From Ilumatobacteraceae bacterium (GTDB lineage Bacteria > Actinomycetota > Acidimicrobiia > Acidimicrobiales > Ilumatobacteraceae): a stretch of 8,523 nucleotides of DNA. Below the pieces are notes generated by a model. That model was not told the origin of the DNA and made no database searches. It saw only the letters and a program-made list of their open reading frames with translations. Each line of letters begins with the position of its first letter. Within the stretch, counting starts at the first letter, position 1. Shown here one piece after another: positions 1 to 5,376 of this stretch. The position numbers were made by a program, and so were the translations under genes. The stretch lies in the NCBI GenBank assembly GCA_007122945.1, contig SKSP01000185.1:1-8523 (forward strand), read 5' to 3'.

Positions 1-111
1 GAGGGGGCCACGACGATCAGCGGGGTGCACCACATCGATCGTGGCTACGACGACCTCGTCGGCCGCCTGCGCGCCGTCGGCGCGGACATCGAGCGGATCA
101 GCGCGAGCTGA
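1..111 (+). CDS. murA: MurA C-terminus (UDP-GlcNAc 1-carboxyvinyltransferase), 5' truncated by the window
   Basis: Frame 1 is open from the first base to the TGA at 109-111 and gives 36 residues. They contain HHIDRGYDDL followed by RLRAVGADIER, the characteristic end of MurA, where the last helix and strand of the enolpyruvyl-transferase fold pack. MurA transfers enolpyruvate from PEP to UDP-N-acetylglucosamine in the cytoplasm, the first committed step of peptidoglycan synthesis. The active-site loop and PEP-binding residues lie outside the window, so only family membership can be judged. The gene's last 14 bases overlap the convergent small membrane gene, so there is no room for a terminator between them. 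The related EPSP synthase AroA is less likely because its C-terminus lacks the HIDRGY signature. Confidence 0.88.
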   Translation, partial: EGATTISGVHHIDRGYDDLVGRLRAVGADIERISAS

Positions 112-310
112 CGTCGTCGACGATGTCGCCGGAGCGATCGCCCGGGTCGTGGCCGGCGTCGTGGCCGGCGTCGAGCGGCAGGGCGTCGACCCGACGCTTC
201 ACGACGGCGAGCGCCGCGGCGATCACCACGATCGGGATGATCACGAGGGCGAAGCCCTCCCAACCGGGATGGTGCGCGAGGATCGCCGCGACGAGCGGTA
301 CTTCCTCCAT
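98..310 (-). CDS. Small single-pass membrane protein with an Asp/Gly/His-rich tail, function unknown
   Basis: The protein has 70 residues from the ATG at 310. I do not recognise a family. Residues 1-16 are a short polar head, residues about 18-37 form one strongly hydrophobic helix (ALVIIPIVVIAAALAVV), and KRR at 38-40 follows, which predicts the C-terminus in the cytoplasm. The tail (41-70) is acidic and contains a DAGHDAGHDPGD run at 47-58, encoded by a perfect 12-bp tandem duplication. A TACGAT hexamer lies 8 nt before this ATG and there is no Shine-Dalgarno, which favours this start over longer readings. The gene overlaps the murA 3' end by 14 bp and is divergent from the Nfu-like gene. 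The hydrophobic helix and correctly placed promoter support a real gene, but the product is hypothetical. Confidence 0.68.
   Translation of the reverse strand: MEEVPLVAAILAHHPGWEGFALVIIPIVVIAAALAVVKRRVDALPLDAGHDAGHDPGDRSGDIVDDVSSR
149..172. repeat. 12-bp perfect tandem duplication inside the small membrane gene
   Basis: The unit GTGGCCGGCGTC occurs twice head to tail at 149-160 and 161-172. On the minus strand it encodes the duplicated DAGH of the membrane protein's tail. The unit is a multiple of three, so it changes repeat number without breaking the frame. It looks like a slippage-prone site rather than a regulatory element. Confidence 0.75.
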
Positions 311-318
311 GAATCGGC

Positions 319-324
319 ATCGTA
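319..324 (-). promoter_or_regulatory. Predicted -10 element of the small membrane gene (leaderless)
   Basis: On the minus strand TACGAT (TANNNT pattern) is followed by exactly 8 nt and then the ATG at 310. A transcript starting about 7 nt after the -10 would begin at or next to the start codon. No convincing -35 is visible. The inference rests on the same spacing recurring at four other genes in the window. Confidence 0.5.
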
Positions 325-341
325 CGCCGTCCGCTGATTGA

Positions 342-593
342 ATGGTCGTCGAGATGCGAGAGCAAGTGGAAGCCACCATCGAAGTCATCCGTCCGGCACT
401 CCAGGCCGACGGGGGCGACATCGTCCTGCGCGACGTCGACCCCGAGACCGGCATCGTGCAGGTCACCCTGGTCGGCGCGTGCGGCACGTGTCCGGTGTCG
501 ACCGACACGTTGAAGGCCGGCATCGAGCGGATCATGCGCGACCGCGTCGACGGCGTCACCGAGGTGATCAACGTCACCGAGGCGACGGTGTGA
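342..593 (+). CDS. NifU C-terminal-domain (Nfu-type) iron-sulfur cluster carrier
   Basis: The protein has 83 residues and is essentially a single Nfu domain. The hallmarks are IRPALQADGGDIVL at about 16-29 and GACGTCPVST at 45-54, where Cys47 and Cys50 form the CxxC that in this family bridges a [4Fe-4S] cluster between two subunits. Nfu proteins receive clusters from the SUF/ISC assembly machinery and pass them to apo-enzymes in the cytoplasm. The length matches stand-alone Nfu domains, and the A-type scaffold domain of the longer NfuA is absent. The ATG at 342 gives the longest form. The ATG at 354 (MREQVEATIEV) gives a 79-residue form that fits the usual family start equally well, and neither has a clear ribosome site or -10. 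meaB begins 10 bp after the stop, so the two are probably co-transcribed. Confidence 0.9.
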   Translation: MVVEMREQVEATIEVIRPALQADGGDIVLRDVDPETGIVQVTLVGACGTCPVSTDTLKAGIERIMRDRVDGVTEVINVTEATV

Positions 594-603
594 GCGCTCC
601 GAC

Positions 604-1578
604 GTGAGCCGCGCCCGGCGCCCACCCGATGAGCTCTTCGCCGAAGCTCGTGCCGGTGACCGTTCGGCGCTTGCCCGCCTCCTCTCGGTCATCGAACGCG
701 GTGGCCCCGACGCCCGAGCCGTCGGTCGTCTGTCACACCCGCTGAGCGGGTCGGGGTATCTCGTCGGCCTCACCGGCGCTCCCGGGGCGGGCAAGAGCAC
801 GCTCACGAGCGCCACGATCGCCCACCTCCGGTCATTCGACGAGGAGGTCGCCGTGCTGGCGATCGACCCGTCGTCGCCGTTCAGCGGCGGGGCGATCCTG
901 GGCGACCGCGTGCGCATGCAGGACCACGCCACCGACGCCGGCGTGTTCATCCGATCGATGGCGACGCGCGGCCACCTCGGCGGTCTGACGCTGGCGACGC
1001 CCGAGGCCGTCCGGTTGCTCGACGCCGTCGGGCGCAAGTGGATCCTCGTCGAGACCGTCGGCGTCGGGCAGGTCGAGGTCGAGATCGCCGGGAAGGCCGA
1101 CACGACCGTCGTCGTCGTCAACCCCGGGTGGGGCGACAGCGTGCAGGCGAACAAGGCCGGCCTGATGGAGATCGCCGACGTCTTCGTGATCAACAAGGCC
1201 GACCGCTCGGGTGTCGATCAGACCCGACGTGACCTCGAGCAGATGCTCGACCTGTCCGACCTCGACCACGACGAGCACGGCGCCGGGTGGCGGCCTCCGA
1301 TCGTCGCCACCGTGTCGACCACGGGCGACGGCGTGGCCGAACTGTGGGACGCCGTCCTCGCGCACCGCGAGCACGCCGAATCGACCGGGCTCCTCGAACG
1401 GCGCCGGACCCACCGGATCCGCGAGGAGCTCCGCGAGATCGTGACCGAGCGCCTCCGCGAGCGAGCCCGTGAGCTGTGCACCGGCGAACGCTGGGACGAG
1501 CTCGCCGAGCAGGTGCTCGACCACACCGTCGACCCGTGGTCCGCCGCCGACGAGATGCTCGCCCCCGTCGACGCCTGA
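604..1578 (+). CDS. meaB: MeaB/ArgK-family GTPase, chaperone of B12-dependent acyl-CoA mutase
   Basis: The protein has 324 residues, typical for MeaB. It contains the P-loop GAPGAGKS at 58-65, the family signature DPSSPFSGGAILGDR at 88-102, the switch region ETVGVGQ at 150-156 and the NKAD guanine-specificity motif at 197-200. Helices before the P-loop and the C-terminal helical tail match the family's dimerising arms. MeaB uses GTP hydrolysis to gate loading of adenosylcobalamin into methylmalonyl-CoA mutase and removal of damaged cofactor; the mutase (MutA/MutB) is not in this window. The start is the GTG at 604, since the candidate GTG at 590 runs into a stop and 588 is followed by TGA. 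The gene follows the Nfu-like gene by 10 bp on the same strand, suggesting one mRNA. A long hairpin begins 3 nt after the stop codon. The old name ArgK (arginine transport kinase) is a misnomer for this family. Confidence 0.94.
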   Translation: MSRARRPPDELFAEARAGDRSALARLLSVIERGGPDARAVGRLSHPLSGSGYLVGLTGAPGAGKSTLTSATIAHLRSFDEEVAVLAIDPSSPFSGGAILGDRVRMQDHATDAGVFIRSMATRGHLGGLTLATPEAVRLLDAVGRKWILVETVGVGQVEVEIAGKADTTVVVVNPGWGDSVQANKAGLMEIADVFVINKADRSGVDQTRRDLEQMLDLSDLDHDEHGAGWRPPIVATVSTTGDGVAELWDAVLAHREHAESTGLLERRRTHRIREELREIVTERLRERARELCTGERWDELAEQVLDHTVDPWSAADEMLAPVDA

Positions 1579-1580
1579 CG

Positions 1581-1652
1581 ACCCACCCACCGACCCGTCC
1601 GCGTCAACCGGCCAGATCCGGTCGATCGGCGCGGACGGTTCGGGTGGTGGGT
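1581..1652. terminator. Long hairpin after meaB, built on repeat copy 1; likely bidirectional terminator
   Basis: The core is a 44-bp near-palindrome at 1595-1638 with a perfect 9-bp outer stem (CCGTCCGCG with CGCGGACGG) and 17 of 22 positions paired overall; some of the rest can form G-U wobbles in RNA. The stem extends outward: 1590-1593 pairs with 1640-1643, 1587-1589 with 1645-1647, and 1581-1585 with 1648-1652, leaving two single-base bulges and one mismatch. There is no T-tract, as is common for GC-rich actinobacterial terminators. The hairpin begins 3 nt after the meaB stop. The pairing is read from the sequence; termination itself is inferred. Confidence 0.65.
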
Positions 1653-1712
1653 ACCTGATCCGTCCGCGTCAACCGGCCAGATCCGGTCGATCGGCGCGGA
1701 CGGTTCGGGTGG
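1595..1712. repeat. Pair of identical 53-bp direct repeats, 12 bp apart
   Basis: Positions 1595-1647 and 1660-1712 are identical over 53 bp, with a 65-bp period. Each unit is itself an imperfect palindrome. A diverged third copy lies at 5377-5423 (38 of 47 positions identical to copy 1). The offset is not a multiple of three, so the duplication shifts frame in the nuclease reading. No transposase is nearby, so this resembles a REP-type dispersed intergenic repeat rather than an insertion sequence. Confidence 0.92.
1653..1710. terminator. Second hairpin, built on repeat copy 2, abutting the first; contains the nuclease stop codon
   Basis: The same 44-bp near-palindrome recurs at 1660-1703 and is extended by ACCTGAT (1653-1659) pairing with 1704-1710, with one mismatch and one G-U pair. 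It starts at the base immediately after the first hairpin ends. For the minus-strand nuclease gene the stop codon (1669-1671) lies inside this hairpin, so ribosomes would translate one arm. This copy could terminate meaB read-through on the plus strand, while the next hairpin downstream (1581-1652) would terminate the nuclease mRNA. Confidence 0.55.
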
Positions 1713-2646
1713 CGACGAGGTGGGCGATCTCGGCTTCGACCCGCGCCGGGTGCTCGAGGTCGCGCCACCAGACGTCGACGATCTCCCAGCCCATCCGGCG
1801 CAGCATCCCCTTGCGGCGGGCGTCGCGGTGCTGGGCCTCGGGCGTCGCGTGCCAGCGCCACGACTGGCACTCGATGCCGATCCGGCGGCGCGGCTCGGCG
1901 AGATCGAGCTCGGCGAGCACGTTGCCCCGGCCGTCGATCACGGGGTACTCGTCGACGAAGCGCAGCCCGGTGCGCTGGAGGAGCCGCTTCGCCAGCCGCT
2001 GGAACCAGCTGCGGGGGAGCGTGCGGCCATCGCGCTCGTCGAGGAGCCGCAACAGCGCCGGTGGGCCGGGACGCCCCCGGCGGCGCCATCGGGTGGCCAC
2101 CTCGGACAGCTCGGCGATCGTGTGGCCCTGCCGGAGGGCGCTGTCGAGCGCCTTCGCCGTCGGGCCGAGCCCGGCGCTGGGCGCCAGCAGTGTGAGCGTG
2201 GCGGCGACGGTCAGCGTCGGGATGCCGTCGACCTCGGTGACGTCGTCGGGGGTCAGGCCGCGCGTGTGGTGGGTGATCGTGCGCGGCGGCGGTTGCGGCC
2301 ACGAGCCCTTCTTGCAGATGACGTCGACGAGGTCGTAGCGGTCGAAGCCGTCGAGGCCGTGCAGCCGGGCGGCGGCGCCGTGCGACAGGACCGTGCGGCC
2401 CGGGGCCCGGACGGCGGCGAGTGCCCGCTGGTGCCAGGTGTCGGGCGCCGACGTCGACACGAGGACGCCGGCCGCCGGACGGTGGAGGATGCCGGCGTCG
2501 AGGAGGTGGCGCTCGGCACGTCGGCTCACGCCGAGGTCGCGCGAAGCGACGCTGTCGGCGACGCCGTGGCTGGTCGCCATGGCCTCCAGGAGACGTTGGG
2601 TGGGTGTTCGGTTCTGGTGCGGAGCTTCCATACCCCCCATGGGCAC
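1669..2646 (-). CDS. AbiEi-like winged-helix protein with C-terminal Vsr/DUF559-like PD-(D/E)XK nuclease domain
   Basis: The protein has 325 residues from the GTG at 2646; the ATGs at 2640 and 2631 (MEAPHQNRT) are equally possible, and none has a ribosome site. The N-terminal part (about 18-65) reads as a helix-turn-helix ending in ILHRPAAGVLV, the pattern of AbiEi-type antitoxin winged helices; a middle region with LSHGAAARLHGL (87-98) is also typical of that group. The C-terminal part (about 213-297) matches the DUF559/Vsr-like nuclease fold: ELDLA with Asp248, then IGIECQSWRWH with Glu259 and Gln261, then a helix and a WEIVDVWWRDL strand. The acidic residue usual in the first helix (S-x-L-E) is Gln216 here, so activity is uncertain. 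No AbiEii-type toxin is adjacent. The last 13 residues (TRTVRADRPDLAG) are encoded by a dispersed repeat. The gene starts 51 bp after the ArsR gene and is probably on its transcript. Many actinobacteria carry such proteins; their substrate is not known to me. Confidence 0.75.
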   Translation of the reverse strand: MPMGGMEAPHQNRTPTQRLLEAMATSHGVADSVASRDLGVSRRAERHLLDAGILHRPAAGVLVSTSAPDTWHQRALAAVRAPGRTVLSHGAAARLHGLDGFDRYDLVDVICKKGSWPQPPPRTITHHTRGLTPDDVTEVDGIPTLTVAATLTLLAPSAGLGPTAKALDSALRQGHTIAELSEVATRWRRRGRPGPPALLRLLDERDGRTLPRSWFQRLAKRLLQRTGLRFVDEYPVIDGRGNVLAELDLAEPRRRIGIECQSWRWHATPEAQHRDARRKGMLRRMGWEIVDVWWRDLEHPARVEAEIAHLVATRTVRADRPDLAG

Positions 2647-2697
2647 GAGCCGCGGGCGCGAAGGGAAGGTCGCTGCGAGAGGTCGTCGGCCGCGGCG

Positions 2698-3237
2698 TCA
2701 GGTCGCCGGTTGCGGATCGCGAGCGAGGCGGTGCATCACGAACAGGGCCCCGTAGCCGGGGTGGCCGTCGGCCTGGCGGGCCGCGTCGGTCGCGACGTAC
2801 TCGTCCACGATCGACTGGATGCGGCACGTGAACTCGGCGAGTTGCGCGTCGTCGAGGTGGAGGTGGAAGCGGGAGAGCTGGACGACGGGGTCCGGGCCGG
2901 CCTCCCGGAGCTCGTGGCGGAACGCGTTGAGGAGCGCCGGCTCGCCGGGGGCCTCCTCGTCGTCGAGGACCCCGAATCTGAGGGACCACGCGAGCCCGGT
3001 CGACCGGTACGGCTTCTCGTAGGCGCCGCTCGGTCCCTTGCGGACGTCGGTCGGCTCGAGGAACCCGGCGTCCACGAGCAGGCGCAGGTGGTGCAGAACC
3101 GTGGACGGATCGAGCCCGAGGCGGTCCGCGAGCTCCTTGTTCGTGCGCTCGTGTCCCGTGCAGAGCCGCAGGATCCGGATCCGGGTCGAGTTGCCGACGG
3201 CCTCGATCTGGACGTCGGACGGTTCGCGGCGGTTCAT
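2698..3237 (-). CDS. ArsR-family winged-helix transcriptional regulator, likely autorepressor
   Basis: The protein has 179 residues. Residues about 10-88 form a winged helix: RIRILRLC, then ELADRLGLDPSTVLHHLRLL (35-54) containing the recognition helix, then the wing around 65-75. The C-terminal 90 residues are an uncharacterised ligand or dimer domain, longer than in small metal sensors. There is no ELCVCDL-type cysteine pair (only Cys26 and Cys138), so I do not expect a metal sensor. The ATG at 3237 is preceded by a TACCCT hexamer 7 nt upstream, supporting a leaderless start; the reading frame stays open upstream but would run through the promoter and operators. The gene is divergent from the MFS exporter across a 70-bp region holding two identical-pattern palindromes. 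The simplest reading is that this protein represses both genes until an inducer binds. The nuclease gene follows on the same strand. Confidence 0.88.
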   Translation of the reverse strand: MNRREPSDVQIEAVGNSTRIRILRLCTGHERTNKELADRLGLDPSTVLHHLRLLVDAGFLEPTDVRKGPSGAYEKPYRSTGLAWSLRFGVLDDEEAPGEPALLNAFRHELREAGPDPVVQLSRFHLHLDDAQLAEFTCRIQSIVDEYVATDAARQADGHPGYGALFVMHRLARDPQPAT

Positions 3238-3244
3238 CGGGCCC

Positions 3245-3250
3245 AGGGTA
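3245..3250 (-). promoter_or_regulatory. Predicted -10 of the ArsR gene (leaderless)
   Basis: The minus strand reads TACCCT, then 7 nt (GGGCCCG), then the ATG at 3237. Operator 1 (3271-3285) would overlap the expected -35 position, so a bound repressor would block polymerase. No recognisable -35 consensus is present. Confidence 0.5.
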
Positions 3251-3270
3251 GTCGCCCGTGAGAGGAAGTA

Positions 3271-3285
3271 TTGGATAGTTTCCAA
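3271..3285. promoter_or_regulatory. Operator 1, TTGGA-N5-TCCAA palindrome
   Basis: TTGGATAGTTTCCAA is an inverted repeat with 5-bp arms around a 5-bp centre. It is AT-rich in a GC-rich window and shares its pattern with operator 2. Its TTGGAT could also serve as a -35 for the MFS gene (16 bp before GATAAT). It is presumed to be bound by the adjacent ArsR-type dimer. Confidence 0.65.
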
Positions 3286-3288
3286 GCG

Positions 3289-3305
3289 ATTGGATAATCT
3301 CCAAT
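3289..3305. promoter_or_regulatory. Operator 2, ATTGGA-N5-TCCAAT palindrome
   Basis: ATTGGATAATCTCCAAT has 6-bp arms around a 5-bp centre. Its centre is 19 bp from that of operator 1, a little under two helical turns. It covers the predicted -10 of the MFS gene and ends 2 bp before that gene's ATG, so occupancy should block initiation directly. Confidence 0.68.
3295..3300 (+). promoter_or_regulatory. Predicted -10 of the MFS exporter gene (leaderless), inside operator 2
   Basis: TAATCT lies 7 nt before the ATG at 3308. The overlapping GATAAT at 3293-3298 is an alternative, paired with TTGGAT at 3271-3276 over a 16-bp spacer. Either would start transcription at or near the start codon. Confidence 0.5.
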
Positions 3306-3307
3306 GG

Positions 3308-4567
3308 ATGAGATCGGTGGTCACATCGCCCGCGAGTGCGGTCGCGCCCCGCTCGTTCGGGACGCTGGTCGTCTCATCGGGGCTCTCGAACCTCGCCGAC
3401 GGCATCGTCAAGGTCGCCCTCCCGCTGCTCGCCGCCGCCTCGACGCGGTCGCCCGCGGCCGTCGCCGCGCTCGAGTTCGTGCGTTCCGCACCGTGGTTGG
3501 TGACGTCGCTGCACGTCGGGGTCTTCGTCGATCGCGTCGACCGCCGGCGCACGATGGTGGCCGCCAACATCGTGCGGGCACTCGCCGTCGCGGTGCCCGC
3601 GGTCGCACTCGTCGGCGGTCATGTCTCGCTCTGGCTGTTGTTCGTGGCCGCCCTCGGTGCGGGCGTCTCCGAGGTCTTCTACGACACGGCGGCGCAGACC
3701 GTCGTGCCGGCCGTCGTCCCACGCGAGCGGCTCGACCGCGCCAACGGTCGCCTGTACGCCGTCGAGTTGGGGGCCCAGGAGCTCGTCGGGCCGGTCGTCG
3801 CAGGAGTGCTCGTCGCGACGGCCCTCACGCTCTCGCTCGCGGCACCCGTCGCTCTCTGGGTGGCCGCGGTGATCGCGCTGTCGACCATGCCCGGGCGGTT
3901 CCGGGTCGCCCGGGTCGGTCCGCGCGCTCCCGTCCGGGCCGACCTGCGCGAGGGGCTCGCGTTCCTGCTGGGCCACGACGTGCTGCGGACGATGGCGCTG
4001 ATGGTCGGTGCGGTCAACCTGGCGACGAGCGCGGTGTTCGCCGTGCTCGTGCTGTACGCCGTCGGACCCGAGTCGGAGATGGGCCTCTCCGAACCCGGCT
4101 TCGGGCTGCTGTTCGCGGTGTTCGCGACCGGCGGCCTGGCCGGCAGCCTGCTCGTCGGACGTGTCAACCGGGTGCTCGGGCGGGCCCGTACCTTCCCCGT
4201 GTCGGTGCTCGGCATGGCCGGTCTCCCGGCGACGCTCGCGCTCTCGGCGGACGTGCGTGTGGTCGGGGCCGCGGCGTTCGTGAGCGGGGTGGCGATGATG
4301 CTGTGGAACGTCACGACGGTCTCGTTCCGGCAGCGGATCACGCCGGACCACCTGCTCGGCCGCGTGAACAGCGCCTATCGGTTGGTGGCCTGGGGCACCC
4401 GCCCGCTCGGTGCCGCGCTCGGCGGTGCGATCGGGCACGTCGCGGGGCTCCGCGGGGTGTTCGTCGTGATGGCCGTCGTCACCGCCGCGGCGCTCGTCCC
4501 GAACCGTCGGTTGACCGAGCGGAACCTCGCGGTGGCCGAGGCGAGGTCGCTCCGATCGACGACGTGA
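3308..4567 (+). CDS. MFS transporter of the EntS/MFS_3 exporter type
   Basis: The protein has 419 residues, very hydrophobic, with roughly 10-12 membrane segments (for example about 18-43, 62-75, 85-103, 106-125, 157-193, 228-252, 264-285, 297-312, 318-338, 380-397). VDRVDRRRTMV at 74-84 is the MFS motif A loop between helices 2 and 3. The segment RQRITPDHLLGRVNSAYR at 341-358, followed by WGTRPLGA, is typical of the MFS_3 group of proton-driven exporters. Such proteins usually export drugs, siderophores or secondary metabolites across the cytoplasmic membrane; the substrate cannot be read from sequence. The ATG at 3308 is chosen because the upstream extension of the same frame would cross both operators and the divergent gene. 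It is divergent from an ArsR regulator with shared operators. The next gene starts 33 bp downstream and may have its own promoter. Confidence 0.9.
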   Translation: MRSVVTSPASAVAPRSFGTLVVSSGLSNLADGIVKVALPLLAAASTRSPAAVAALEFVRSAPWLVTSLHVGVFVDRVDRRRTMVAANIVRALAVAVPAVALVGGHVSLWLLFVAALGAGVSEVFYDTAAQTVVPAVVPRERLDRANGRLYAVELGAQELVGPVVAGVLVATALTLSLAAPVALWVAAVIALSTMPGRFRVARVGPRAPVRADLREGLAFLLGHDVLRTMALMVGAVNLATSAVFAVLVLYAVGPESEMGLSEPGFGLLFAVFATGGLAGSLLVGRVNRVLGRARTFPVSVLGMAGLPATLALSADVRVVGAAAFVSGVAMMLWNVTTVSFRQRITPDHLLGRVNSAYRLVAWGTRPLGAALGGAIGHVAGLRGVFVVMAVVTAAALVPNRRLTERNLAVAEARSLRSTT

Positions 4568-4588
4568 TCGAGGCGCTCCCGGGCGTGC

Positions 4589-4594
4589 CACACT
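4589..4594 (+). promoter_or_regulatory. Possible -10 of the crotonase gene
   Basis: CACACT, preceded by TGC, ends 6 nt before the ATG at 4601. It departs from TANNNT at the first base, so it is a weak candidate. Read-through from the MFS gene is the alternative. Confidence 0.25.
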
Positions 4595-4600
4595 GAGTCG

Positions 4601-5368
4601 ATGGGAGTCGAACTGGAACGTCGGGACGACGGGGTCGCCGTGGTGACCCTCGCCAACGGCAAGGTCAACGCGTTGTCGGGGGCGGTGGTGGGCGAGCTCG
4701 CCGAGGTGGCGGCCGAGCTGACCGCGGATCCGCCCGGCGCGGTCGTCGTCACCGGGGGCGAGCGGATCTTCGCCGCCGGCGCCGAGATCTCCGAGTTCGG
4801 CGGCCCGGCCGAGGGTCGTGAGATCACCGAACGGATCCACGCCGCGACCGGCGCGATCGCGGCGATCCCGCGACTCGTCGTCGCCGCGGTCAGCGGATAC
4901 GCCCTCGGCGGCGGCTGCGAGTTGGCGCTGGCGTGCGACTACCGGATCGCCAGCGAGAAGGCCGTGTTCGGCCAGCCCGAGATCCTCCTCGGGATCATCC
5001 CCGGTGGCGGCGGTACCCAGCGGCTCGCGCGGGTGGTCGGCGCCAGCCGGGCCAAGGAGATGTGCCTGACCGGCCGGCAGGTGCGCGCCGACGAGGCGTT
5101 GCGGATCGGTCTCGCCGACGAGGTCGTGCCCCACGAGGAGCTCCACGACCGGGCGTTCGCGCTCGCCGCCGAGGTCGCACGGGGAGCGCTCGCCGCCCAG
5201 GCGCTCACCAAGCAGGCGATCGACCGGGGCCTCGACCAGACCCTCGCCGACGGCCTCGCCATCGAGCGCGACGCCTTCGAGGCCGTGTTCCACACCGACG
5301 ACAGCCAGATCGGGGTCGCCAGCTTCCTCGAGCACGGCCCCGGCAAGGCGAGCTTCACCGGCCGCTGA
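4601..5368 (+). CDS. Enoyl-CoA hydratase/isomerase family protein (crotonase), probable enoyl-CoA hydratase
   Basis: The protein has 255 residues, the normal length for a single-domain crotonase. The FAAGAEI loop (57-63) and ALGGGCELA (101-109) supply the oxyanion-hole backbone, with Gly104 at the conserved position. Glu107 and Glu127 (FGQPE, 123-127) are 20 residues apart, matching the two catalytic glutamates of classical hydratases (rat 144 and 164), so hydration of 2-trans-enoyl-CoA to 3-hydroxyacyl-CoA is likely and a pure isomerase less so. PGGGGTQRL (134-142) and the LTGRQVRADEALRIGLADEVVP segment are also standard. The enzyme would act in cytoplasmic beta-oxidation of fatty acids or related acyl chains. 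Neighbours do not indicate a pathway. It converges on the glycosyltransferase gene, with a repeat-type hairpin beginning 8 nt after the stop. Confidence 0.93.
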   Translation: MGVELERRDDGVAVVTLANGKVNALSGAVVGELAEVAAELTADPPGAVVVTGGERIFAAGAEISEFGGPAEGREITERIHAATGAIAAIPRLVVAAVSGYALGGGCELALACDYRIASEKAVFGQPEILLGIIPGGGGTQRLARVVGASRAKEMCLTGRQVRADEALRIGLADEVVPHEELHDRAFALAAEVARGALAAQALTKQAIDRGLDQTLADGLAIERDAFEAVFHTDDSQIGVASFLEHGPGKASFTGR

Positions 5369-5376
5369 CCCCGTTT

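Noticed and set aside
832..1590. A 252-codon minus-strand frame antisense to meaB
   Set aside because: It is a His/Val/Asp/Gly-rich mirror of the meaB codons, while meaB has all its GTPase motifs in the plus frame.
1595..1712. A CRISPR array or an attachment-site duplication
   Set aside because: There are only two units with a 12-bp spacer, each a palindrome of 44 bp, and no integrase or cas gene. The diverged third copy elsewhere fits a dispersed terminator-like repeat better.
1669..3237. A complete AbiE-type toxin-antitoxin pair
   Set aside because: Only the AbiEi-like helix-turn-helix portion is seen. No AbiEii nucleotidyltransferase toxin gene lies beside it, and the neighbouring gene is an ArsR regulator.
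1720..3261. A 513-codon plus-strand frame antisense to the nuclease and ArsR genes
   Set aside because: It is open only because of high GC. The minus-strand reading has clear winged-helix and nuclease motifs, and this frame has none.
1604..3304. A 566-codon minus-strand frame overlapping the nuclease and ArsR genes
   Set aside because: It is Arg/Pro-rich shadow translation. Its only notable part is the C-terminal RTVRADRPDLAG, which comes from repeat copy 1 being in that frame.
3238..3570. An extension of the ArsR protein upstream of 3237 to a 290-residue form
   Set aside because: It would run through the operators and into the divergent MFS gene. The residues are shadow-like, and ArsR homology begins just after the ATG at 3237.
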